Source of the DNA: Novosphingobium sp.
GTDB lineage: Bacteria; Pseudomonadota; Alphaproteobacteria; Sphingomonadales; Sphingomonadaceae
NCBI GenBank assembly: GCA_027490345.1
Contig: JAIXYF010000236.1
Span: 1-8,229, forward strand
Length of the DNA stretch: 8,229 bases
Direction of reading: 5' to 3'
The notes under the pieces are model-generated. The model did not search any database. It saw only the letters and a program-made list of their open reading frames with translations, and was not told where the DNA came from. How positions within the stretch are numbered: the stretch's first letter is position 1; every line of letters begins with the position of its first letter. Position numbers and translations under genes: made by a program. Shown one piece after another: positions 1 through 5,493 of this stretch.

Positions 1-2462
1 AACGCGACGAGCACGTTGCGGCCAAGCGCCAGCTCACCGAACTCGGTCGAAGGACCATCCGCGATGATCGTGCCCTTGTCGATCAGATCACCCACCTTCA
101 CCAGCGGACGCTGGTTGATGCAGGTCGACTGGTTCGAGCGCTCGAACTTCTGCAGGCGATAGATATCGACGCCCGACTGGCCCGGCTCGATATCGCCCGA
201 GGCGCGGATGACGATCCGGGTTGCGTCAACCTGATCGACCACGCCCGAACGCAGCGCCGAAATCGCCGCGCCCGAATCGCGCGCCACGGTTTCTTCCATA
301 CCAGTGCCCACGAACGGCGCATCAGCCTTGACCAGCGGCACCGCCTGGCGCTGCATGTTCGAGCCCATCAGCGCGCGGTTGGCGTCGTCGTTTTCGAGGA
401 ACGGGATCAGCGATGCCGCGACCGACACGAGCTGCTTGGGGCTGACGTCCATCAGCGTCACGTTTTCACGCGGGCTCATGACGAATTCGCCGTTCTGCCG
501 CGCCGAGACGAGCTCATCCGCGAACGAACCATCGGGATTGAGCCCGGCCGAGGCCTGCGCCACGGTGTGCTTCTGCTCTTCCATCGCCGAAAGGTAGACG
601 ACGTCGCCGGTTACCTTCTGGTCCACCACCTTGCGGTACGGCGTTTCGATGAAGCCATACTTGTTGACGCGCGCAAACGTGGACAGCGAGTTGATCAGAC
701 CGATGTTCGGGCCTTCCGGCGTTTCAATCGGGCAGATGCGGCCATAGTGCGTCGGGTGAACGTCGCGCACTTCGAAGCCGGCGCGCTCACGCGTGAGACC
801 GCCCGGCCCGAGCGCCGAAACGCGGCGCTTGTGGGTGACTTCCGAAAGCGGGTTGGTCTGATCCATGAATTGCGAAAGCTGCGAGGAACCGAAAAACTCG
901 CGCACAGCAGCCACTGCGGGCTTCGCGTTGATCAGGTCGTTCGGCATCACGGTCGAGACGTCAACCGAGGACATGCGCTCCTTCACGGCGCGTTCCATGC
1001 GCAGCAGGCCGACGCGGTACTGGTTCTCCAGCAGCTCGCCCACCGAACGTACGCGGCGGTTGCCGAGGTTGTCGATGTCGTCAACCTCGCCCTTGCCATC
1101 CTTGAGGTTCACCAGTTCCTTGACCACCGCGAGAATATCATCGGTGCGCAGCGTGGTGACGGTGTCTTCGCAATCAAGGCTGAGGCGCATGTTGAGCTTG
1201 ACGCGGCCCACCGCCGAAAGGTCGTAGCGGTCCGGATCGAAGAACAGGCCATCGAACAGCGCTTCCGCGGTTTCCCGCGTCGGCGGTTCGCCCGGGCGCA
1301 TCACGCGGTAGATGTCGGAAAGCGCCTGATCGCGGTCCTCGGCCTTGTCGGCCTTCATCGTGTTGCGGATCCACGGCCCGATGTTCATGTGATCGATGTC
1401 GAGCAGTTCGAGGACATCGACCCCGGCCTTATCGAGCACTTCCAGATTCTCGGGACTGACTTCATCACCCGCTTCGATCCAGATGCGGCCGGTGCTCTCG
1501 TCAATGAGATCCTTGGCGGCATACCGGCCGAAGATTTCTTCGGTCGGGATCAGCAGGTTGGCAAGGCCATCCTTGGCCGCCTTGTTGGCGGCACGCGGGG
1601 AAATCTTGGTGCCGGCGGGGAACACGACTTCGCCCGATGCGGCATCGACAATGTCGAACGCCGGCTTCGCACCGCGCCATTGGTCAAGCGCGAAAGGCAC
1701 CTTCCAGCCGCCTTCGGCGCGCGCCCAGCTCACCTTGTCGTAGAAGAAATCGAGGATCTGCTCGCCATTGAGGCCCAGCGCATAAAGCAGTGCCGTCACC
1801 GGCAGCTTGCGCTTGCGGTCGATGCGCACGTTCACGATGTCCTTGGCGTCGAATTCGAAATCGAGCCACGAACCGCGATAAGGAATGACGCGCGCGGCAA
1901 ACAGGTACTTGCCCGAGGAGTGCGTCTTGCCGCGGTCATGATCAAACAGCACGCCCGGCGAACGGTGCATCTGGCTGACGATGACGCGCTCGGTCCCGTT
2001 GATGATGAAAGTGCCGTTGTCGGTCATGAGCGGGATATCGCCCATGTAGACGTCCTGCTCCTTGATATCGATGAGGCTCTTGGTCTCGGTTTCGCTGTCG
2101 ACCTCGAAAGTCGCGAGCTTGAGCGTGACCTTCATCGGCGCGGCATAAGTGATCCCGCGCTGGCGGCACTCGTTGGTGTCGTACTTCGGCGCTTCGAGCA
2201 CATAGCCGTCGCGCTCCTTGATATCGAGGCTGGCGGTGCCGGCAAAATCCTGGATCGGGAAGACCGAGCGCAGCGTCTTTTCAAGGCCGGACACATAGCC
2301 CGTGGCCGGATCGGAGCGCAGGAACTGCTCGTAGCTTTCGCGCTGAACCTCGATCAGGTTCGGCATCTGCACCACTTCGTGAATATCGCCGAAGATCTTG
2401 CGGATGCGCTTCTTGAAACCGGCGCGGGCCGGCTTGGCCGAGGGAGTTGCCTTGGTAGCCAT
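1..2462 (-). CDS. rpoB: RNA polymerase beta subunit RpoB, N-terminal 820 residues (runs off left edge)
   Basis: This is the catalytic beta subunit of RNA polymerase, cytoplasmic, in the alpha2-beta-beta'-omega core. Reading the complement from the ATG at 2462-2460 gives one open frame to the window edge; 820 full codons are present out of the roughly 1,350-1,400 usual for the family. The start is supported by an AAAGAGG Shine-Dalgarno-like stretch about 10 nt upstream and by a typical N-terminus (MATKATPSAKPARAGFKKRI). The rifampicin-binding cluster is clear near residues 525-555: SSQLSQFMDQTNPLSE, then THKRR, then SALGPGGLTRERAGFEVRD. Residues equivalent to E. coli D516, H526 and S531 fall at about D534, H544 and S549 and are all the sensitive-type residues. 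The fork/active-site stretch CPIETPEGPNIGLI follows, and the visible part ends in DGPSTEFGELALGRNV. I saw no frameshift. Unusually, rpoB points away from rplJ-rplL instead of following them. Whether rpoC follows lies outside the window. Confidence 0.98.
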   Translation of the reverse strand, partial: MATKATPSAKPARAGFKKRIRKIFGDIHEVVQMPNLIEVQRESYEQFLRSDPATGYVSGLEKTLRSVFPIQDFAGTASLDIKERDGYVLEAPKYDTNECRQRGITYAAPMKVTLKLATFEVDSETETKSLIDIKEQDVYMGDIPLMTDNGTFIINGTERVIVSQMHRSPGVLFDHDRGKTHSSGKYLFAARVIPYRGSWLDFEFDAKDIVNVRIDRKRKLPVTALLYALGLNGEQILDFFYDKVSWARAEGGWKVPFALDQWRGAKPAFDIVDAASGEVVFPAGTKISPRAANKAAKDGLANLLIPTEEIFGRYAAKDLIDESTGRIWIEAGDEVSPENLEVLDKAGVDVLELLDIDHMNIGPWIRNTMKADKAEDRDQALSDIYRVMRPGEPPTRETAEALFDGLFFDPDRYDLSAVGRVKLNMRLSLDCEDTVTTLRTDDILAVVKELVNLKDGKGEVDDIDNLGNRRVRSVGELLENQYRVGLLRMERAVKERMSSVDVSTVMPNDLINAKPAVAAVREFFGSSQLSQFMDQTNPLSEVTHKRRVSALGPGGLTRERAGFEVRDVHPTHYGRICPIETPEGPNIGLINSLSTFARVNKYGFIETPYRKVVDQKVTGDVVYLSAMEEQKHTVAQASAGLNPDGSFADELVSARQNGEFVMSPRENVTLMDVSPKQLVSVAASLIPFLENDDANRALMGSNMQRQAVPLVKADAPFVGTGMEETVARDSGAAISALRSGVVDQVDATRIVIRASGDIEPGQSGVDIYRLQKFERSNQSTCINQRPLVKVGDLIDKGTIIADGPSTEFGELALGRNVLVA

Positions 2463-2494
2463 GAAAGGTCAGCCTCTTTATCTGTCACTCAATA

Positions 2495-2590
2495 CCGGGC
2501 AGGAATCCCGGCGAAAACACACGCGGCGTGTAGCGCCTGAGCACGAAACGCGAAACGCCACCCATGGATTCCATCAGGATTCCCGGTGGC
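2495..2590 (-). other. Stem-loops in the putative rpoB 5' leader
   Basis: Two inverted repeats lie between the candidate rpoB promoter and start codon. One has CCGGG at 2495-2499 facing CCCGG at 2507-2511, with a 7-nt loop. The other has GCCACC at 2557-2562 facing GGTGGC at 2585-2590, with a small inner dyad ATGGA/TCCAT in its 22-nt loop. Neither is followed by a T tract on the minus strand, so they do not look like intrinsic terminators. A role in mRNA stability or translation is possible but only inferred. Confidence 0.3.
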
Positions 2591-2689
2591 ATTTGGCAAC
2601 ATCGCGTCAGACGAAACCCGAACCGCTTCCTTCCTGGGCTGCCCCCCGCGTATGGGACAGCCTTGCTCGAAACAGTGGGCAGGACGTTT

Positions 2690-2718
2690 GAATTAGGCGC
2701 AGAGCTGCCTGTTGTCAA
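2690..2718 (-). promoter_or_regulatory. Candidate sigma70-type promoter for rpoB
   Basis: On the minus strand a perfect TTGACA (2718-2713) is followed by a 17-bp spacer and TAATTC (2695-2690). The -35 match and spacing are ideal; the -10 is weak, which is common in alphaproteobacteria. Transcription starting just below 2690 would give rpoB an untranslated leader of roughly 220 nt. It is the best promoter match seen upstream of rpoB and supports independent transcription of this gene. Confidence 0.5.
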
Positions 2719-2758
2719 CGCAAAGCGCCTTGCCGTGCCACTACAGCGCCGCCCTCAC

Positions 2759-2787
2759 TTGACTTGAGCGCCCCTTTGCGCCAATGG
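2759..2787 (+). promoter_or_regulatory. Possible promoter for rplJ-rplL
   Basis: TTGACT at 2759-2764 is a good -35 element placed about 70 bp before the conserved core of the rplJ leader. No good -10 hexamer lies at 16-18 bp; the best sequence there is around CAATGG at 2782-2787. The call rests mainly on the -35 match and on the need for a promoter upstream of the leader. Confidence 0.3.
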
Positions 2788-2825
2788 CCGTGCCGGTCCA
2801 TGGGTTTGCCTTGTGGATCATCCGT

Positions 2826-2913
2826 CCGAGACAGCTGGTGCAGGCCAAGAGCGATCTGGTCCGCTTAATCTCCAGCCTAGGCGGGGAAAAGAGATTTCAG
2901 GCGCTCCGGCGCC
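2826..2913 (+). ncRNA. rplJ leader RNA resembling the L10-binding autoregulatory leader
   Basis: The mRNA leader carries the signature I recall for L10 leaders: an AGACAGCTGGTG segment (2829-2840), a variable hairpin, then CTTAATCTCCAGCC (2864-2877). GCTGG (2834-2838) pairs with CCAGC (2872-2876) and encloses a second helix, GGCCA (2843-2847) with TGGTC (2857-2861). In characterised leaders of this class the L10-L12 complex binds here and represses its own operon. Downstream, GAGATT (2891-2896) is complementary to AATCTC (2867-2872), giving a competing helix. A GGCGC/GCGCC stem capped by a stable UCCG tetraloop follows at 2900-2913. Position upstream of rplJ fits the role. Boundaries are approximate and family membership is from memory of the motif, not a covariance search. 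Confidence 0.7.
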
Positions 2914-3000
2914 CACAGGTCTGATGGTCCGCTCTCATGTGGAACACCATGGCCCGACGCGCAAAGCTGTGCGTTCTCCTTCCCCATTGTACGGACTCGC

Positions 3001-3023
3001 CCATGGCGCCGTTGGCGCCATGG
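3001..3023 (+). repeat. Perfect 10-bp inverted repeat in the rplJ leader
   Basis: The arms CCATGGCGCC (3001-3010) and GGCGCCATGG (3014-3023) are exact reverse complements around a 3-nt GTT centre. In RNA this would be a very stable hairpin ending about 60 nt before the rplJ start codon. No T tract follows, so it is not an intrinsic terminator by itself. It could be an mRNA structure affecting rplJ translation or stability, or a protein-binding dyad in DNA. Confidence 0.6.
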
Positions 3024-3084
3024 ACAAACGTAGCCGACCGCTGCGGGGCTCGCCCCAAGGCGGTCACATGTGAAGGAATATGGC

Positions 3085-3600
3085 ATGGATCGTTCGCAGA
3101 AAGCCGAATCGGTCGCCTTCCTGACCGAGGTGTTCAACGAGGCAGGCGTGGTGGTCATCACCCGCAACCTCGGCTTGACGGTGGCCCAGTCCACCGCCCT
3201 GCGCATCAAGGTCCGCGAGGCGGGCGCTTCGTTCAAGGTTGCGAAGAACAGTCTGGCCAAGATTGCCGCCACGGGCACCGCGTATGAGGGCATGATTGAC
3301 CTCTTCACCGGTCCCACCGGCATTGCCGCCTCGGCGGATCCGGTTGCGGCCGCCAAGGTCGTGGTCGATTTCGCCAAGACCAACGACAAGCTTGAAATTG
3401 TCGGCGGTGCAATGGGCCGTGTCGTTCTCGACGCCGATGGGATCAAGGCACTCGCCACGATGCCCTCGCTCGACGAGATGCGCGCCAAGCTCATCGGCCT
3501 CATCCAAGCTCCGGCGACCAAGATCGCCCAGCTCACGACCGCTCCGGCGGCCAAGCTGGCACGCGTTTTTGCCGCCTACGCCGAGAAGGATGCCGCGTAA
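3085..3600 (+). CDS. rplJ: 50S ribosomal protein L10 (uL10)
   Basis: L10 anchors the L7/L12 stalk to 23S rRNA near the GTPase-associated centre and, with L12, usually represses its own operon through the mRNA leader. The product is 171 residues from the ATG at 3085. That start is chosen because AAGGA (3073-3077) lies 7 nt upstream; an in-frame GTG at 3070 would place this Shine-Dalgarno inside the gene. The N-terminal rRNA-binding domain is typical (VVVITRNLGLTVAQ, then ASFKVAKNSLAKIA, then LFTGPTGIA). The C-terminal helix that carries L12 dimers begins near LDEMRAKLIGLIQAPA. It is about 10 residues longer than in E. coli L10 as I align it from memory, suggesting one extra L12-dimer site. rplL follows after 87 nt; rplK and rplA are not upstream, where rpoB lies in the opposite direction. 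Confidence 0.97.
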   Translation: MDRSQKAESVAFLTEVFNEAGVVVITRNLGLTVAQSTALRIKVREAGASFKVAKNSLAKIAATGTAYEGMIDLFTGPTGIAASADPVAAAKVVVDFAKTNDKLEIVGGAMGRVVLDADGIKALATMPSLDEMRAKLIGLIQAPATKIAQLTTAPAAKLARVFAAYAEKDAA

Positions 3601-3638
3601 GCGAGCAGCAATCGCAAGACCTGTTTTTCAGACCATTC

Positions 3639-3662
3639 GCCCAAGCATTTTCGTCTTTGGGC
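3639..3662 (+). other. Stem-loop between rplJ and rplL
   Basis: GCCCAA (3639-3644) faces TTGGGC (3657-3662) with a 12-nt loop, ending 11 nt before the rplL Shine-Dalgarno. There is no T run after it. L12 is made in several-fold excess over L10, so a structure here could influence mRNA processing or rplL translation; that role is inference. Confidence 0.4.
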
Positions 3663-3687
3663 AAACCACATTCAGGAGTGAAACATC

Positions 3688-4065
3688 ATGGCCGATATCG
3701 CCAATCTCGTTGAAGAACTTTCGAAGCTCACCGTTCTCGAAGCGGCTGACCTCGCCAAGGCTCTCGAAGAAGCATGGGGCGTCAGCGCCGCTGCTGCTGT
3801 TGCCGTTGCTGCGCCCGCCGGTGGCGGCGAAGCCGCTGCTGTGGTCGAAGAGAAGACCGAATTCGACGTTATCCTGACCGGCGACGGCGGCAAGAAGATC
3901 CAGGTCATCAAGGAAGTGCGCGCCATCACCGCGCTCGGCCTGACCGAAGCCAAGGCGCTGGTGGAAGCCGCTCCGAAGGCGATCAAGGAAGGTGTCAACA
4001 AGGCCGAAGCCGAAGACATCAAGGCCAAGATCGAAGCCGCTGGCGGCACCGTCGAGATCAAGTAA
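3688..4065 (+). CDS. rplL: 50S ribosomal protein L7/L12 (bL12)
   Basis: L7/L12 forms the mobile stalk of the 50S subunit that recruits and activates translational GTPases (EF-Tu, EF-G, IF2, RF3). The product is 125 residues, close to the usual 120-125. The dimerisation domain spans about residues 1-31 (MADIANLVEELSKLTVLEAA). The Ala/Gly-rich flexible hinge spans about 32-54, and the globular C-terminal domain starts at EKTEFDVIL and ends at TVEIK. The factor-binding stretch KIQVIKEVRAITALGLTEAK is conserved. AGGAG at 3674-3678 sits 9 nt before the ATG. The gene is second in a two-gene operon with rplJ and is followed 45 bp later by a strong terminator, so it is not cotranscribed with rpoBC as in many bacteria. 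Confidence 0.98.
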   Translation: MADIANLVEELSKLTVLEAADLAKALEEAWGVSAAAAVAVAAPAGGGEAAAVVEEKTEFDVILTGDGGKKIQVIKEVRAITALGLTEAKALVEAAPKAIKEGVNKAEAEDIKAKIEAAGGTVEIK

Positions 4066-4110
4066 TCTCGATATCAGTTTCGCGGGTGTCTTGAAGCGCC
4101 CGTGTCACGG

Positions 4111-4140
4111 AAAGGGCGGGCCGCAAGGTCCGCCCTTTTT
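4111..4140 (+). terminator. Intrinsic terminator of the rplJ-rplL operon
   Basis: A 12-bp stem runs from AAAGGGCGG (4111-4119) to CCGCCCTTT (4130-4138), including one G-U pair, and is capped by a GCAA tetraloop (4123-4126). It ends in five T residues. On the minus strand the same stem is followed by a short T run, so it may also stop transcripts of the converging MFS gene, whose stop codon is only 17 bp away. Confidence 0.93.
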
Positions 4141-4156
4141 GCTAGGCGCCTCAATG

Positions 4157-5395
4157 TCAGGCGCCCTCGATCTGCTGTACCGGCGGCAGCGCAAACTGGA
4201 ACAGCAACGCACCCACCGCGCTCACCCCGGACGCAAACACGAACGCGCCGACATATGAGCCGGTTGCATCAACGATCATGCCGGTGACGATCGGTCCGAC
4301 CATGCCTGAAATGCTGGCGATGCCGGTTTGCCAGCCGATCCAGCTCCCGGCCAACCGCGGCCCGGCATAGGCCTGGCCAAGCCCCAGCACCATCGTGGGG
4401 CCAATGCCCATGGCAGCGCCGGTCAGCAGCAGCCACGCCAGCACTGCCGTGGGCGATGTGGCATAGGCTACGCCCAGCACGCCGATTGTCATGCCGATCT
4501 GCCCGCCCACCGCAAACCTCCGCAGCACCGCGCCCTGATCGGCTCCGCGCCGGATAAGATGGTCCGAAATCTGCCCGGCGCTTAGCGACGACACGGCCTG
4601 AACACCGAAGGTCGCGGTTGCAAACACCGACATTGTCGCAATCGAGAGGCCCCGGCCAGCGGTGAGATACAGCGGCAGCCACACCACGACAAAAAACATG
4701 CAGTAATTGGCGGCCGCGTTGCTCAGCCCCAGCAGCCAGAGCGCCTTTTGCGCCAACAACTCTCGATACGGCATCGGCGGGCTGCGGGCTTCGGCATCCT
4801 GGCGCTGCGGCAAGGCGCGCACGGCCCAGAACCATGGCCCGAGCCACAGCAAGGTGCACGCACCGAACACGATGAAGATCGCGCGCCAGCCCCAGCCGCC
4901 CAGAATCGCGCCGCCCGCCAGAGTGCCCACCGCGGGGCCCAGCGCAATGCCGATGGCCAACACCGCGTTGGCAAGGCCGCGCCGCCCGGGCGGCACATGG
5001 CGCGCGATCATCTTGGAGCTGCCCGAAAACGCGCAGCTCTCACCTAGCCCTAGGAGCATGCGCAGCACCACCAGGCCCAGCAGATCTCCGACGAAGCCGG
5101 TGAGCAAAGTGCTAGCCGCCCAGACCGCCACGCCCACTGCATAAAGGTGATAGACCGAGACCCGATCGGCCAGCCACCCGACAACCGGCTGCGCGGGGCC
5201 ATAGATCAGGAAAAACGCCGAAACCGCGATGCCGAACTGAGTGGCAGACAAGTGCAGATCGGACTTCATCAGCGGCGCGGCCACGCCAATGGCGCCGCGG
5301 TCGATGTAGTTGAGCAGCACCGCAAGGCCAAGCAGCCCGACCATCACGGAGACAGCACGGTTTCCGGTGCTTTGCTGCCCTGCCGATGCTGTCAT
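4157..5395 (-). CDS. MFS transporter, anion:cation symporter-like
   Basis: This is a 412-residue inner-membrane permease with about 12 hydrophobic segments, the normal length for the major facilitator superfamily. Motifs visible are NYIDR at residues 29-33 after the first membrane segment, and GWLADR at 73-78, the loop 2-3 signature of the superfamily. RMLLGLGES follows at 112-120, then the polar central loop at about 193-215 between the two six-helix halves. The NYxDR and RxLLGxGE pattern is most like the anion:cation symporter group, which takes up sugar acids and other organic anions. The substrate cannot be read from the sequence. The start at 5395 is preferred over an in-frame ATG at 5440 because AGAGGGG lies about 8 nt upstream and the extra 15 residues are unlike a transporter N-terminus. 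It is divergent from the MATE gene and converges on rplL. No catabolic gene or regulator is adjacent. Confidence 0.9.
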   Translation of the reverse strand: MTASAGQQSTGNRAVSVMVGLLGLAVLLNYIDRGAIGVAAPLMKSDLHLSATQFGIAVSAFFLIYGPAQPVVGWLADRVSVYHLYAVGVAVWAASTLLTGFVGDLLGLVVLRMLLGLGESCAFSGSSKMIARHVPPGRRGLANAVLAIGIALGPAVGTLAGGAILGGWGWRAIFIVFGACTLLWLGPWFWAVRALPQRQDAEARSPPMPYRELLAQKALWLLGLSNAAANYCMFFVVVWLPLYLTAGRGLSIATMSVFATATFGVQAVSSLSAGQISDHLIRRGADQGAVLRRFAVGGQIGMTIGVLGVAYATSPTAVLAWLLLTGAAMGIGPTMVLGLGQAYAGPRLAGSWIGWQTGIASISGMVGPIVTGMIVDATGSYVGAFVFASGVSAVGALLFQFALPPVQQIEGA

Positions 5396-5410
5396 CCCTG
5401 CCCCTCTCTG

Positions 5411-5429
5411 CCCTCGAAAGAAGCGAGGG
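5411..5429. promoter_or_regulatory. Inverted repeat in the shared transporter control region
   Basis: CCCTCG (5411-5416) and CGAGGG (5424-5429) form a perfect 6-bp dyad with a 7-nt AAAGAAG centre, just upstream of the MFS ribosome binding site. It could be an operator for a regulator encoded elsewhere or a hairpin at the 5' end of the MFS mRNA. It overlaps the weak MFS -10 candidate listed separately. Confidence 0.35.
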
Positions 5430-5454
5430 TAAGGACACACCTGCCAGCCGACAA
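5426..5454 (-). promoter_or_regulatory. Weak candidate promoter for the MFS gene
   Basis: On the minus strand TTGTCG (5454-5449) is followed by a 17-bp spacer and TACCCT (5431-5426). The match to sigma70 consensus is modest, but the position, about 30 bp before the MFS start codon, is suitable. No comparably good promoter was found on the plus strand for the MATE gene. Confidence 0.25.
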
Positions 5455-5493
5455 CATCTGTTCTTTGCGCGGCACACCGCCTATGGCCCGGCC

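Larger units (their letters stand above)
2463..3084. other. Divergent intergenic region between rpoB and rplJ
   Basis: These 622 bases contain no convincing protein gene. Open frames here lack ribosome binding sites and recognisable protein sequence. The region holds the rpoB promoter and leader (left part, minus strand) and a possible rplJ promoter and long structured leader (right part, plus strand), listed separately. I see no tRNA, IS end or tandem repeat. CCATGG occurs five times (2562, 2798, 2947, 3001, 3018), the last two as the outer ends of a hairpin. Confidence 0.85.

Noticed and set aside
816..866. Possible rifampicin-resistance substitutions in the RpoB cluster
   Set aside because: Residues equivalent to E. 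coli D516, H526 and S531 are the wild-type ones; only a conservative Val replaces Ile at the position before S531.
567..2540. A 657-codon open frame on the plus strand opposite rpoB
   Set aside because: It is fully antisense to an unmistakable rpoB. It is rich in His/Arg/Ala/Val of the kind produced by complementing GC-rich codons, has no recognisable domain and no good ribosome binding site. Long antisense frames are expected in genes with this codon bias.
2812..2820. A near-match to a DnaA box (TGTGGATCA), considered because two highly expressed gene sets diverge here
   Set aside because: It is a single 8-of-9 match with no further boxes and no AT-rich stretch, so there is no support for a replication origin.
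2813..3073. A possible 86-codon gene in the rpoB-rplJ intergenic region
   Set aside because: It starts with GTG without a ribosome binding site, overlaps the structured rplJ leader, and has an unremarkable composition with no recognisable domain.
3070..3084. GTG start for rplJ at 3070
   Set aside because: The strong AAGGA Shine-Dalgarno at 3073-3077 would lie inside the gene; it is correctly spaced for the ATG at 3085.
5396..5440. Longer MFS start at 5440
   Set aside because: The extra 15 residues are Arg/Pro/Gly-rich and the ATG at 5395 has a good Shine-Dalgarno.
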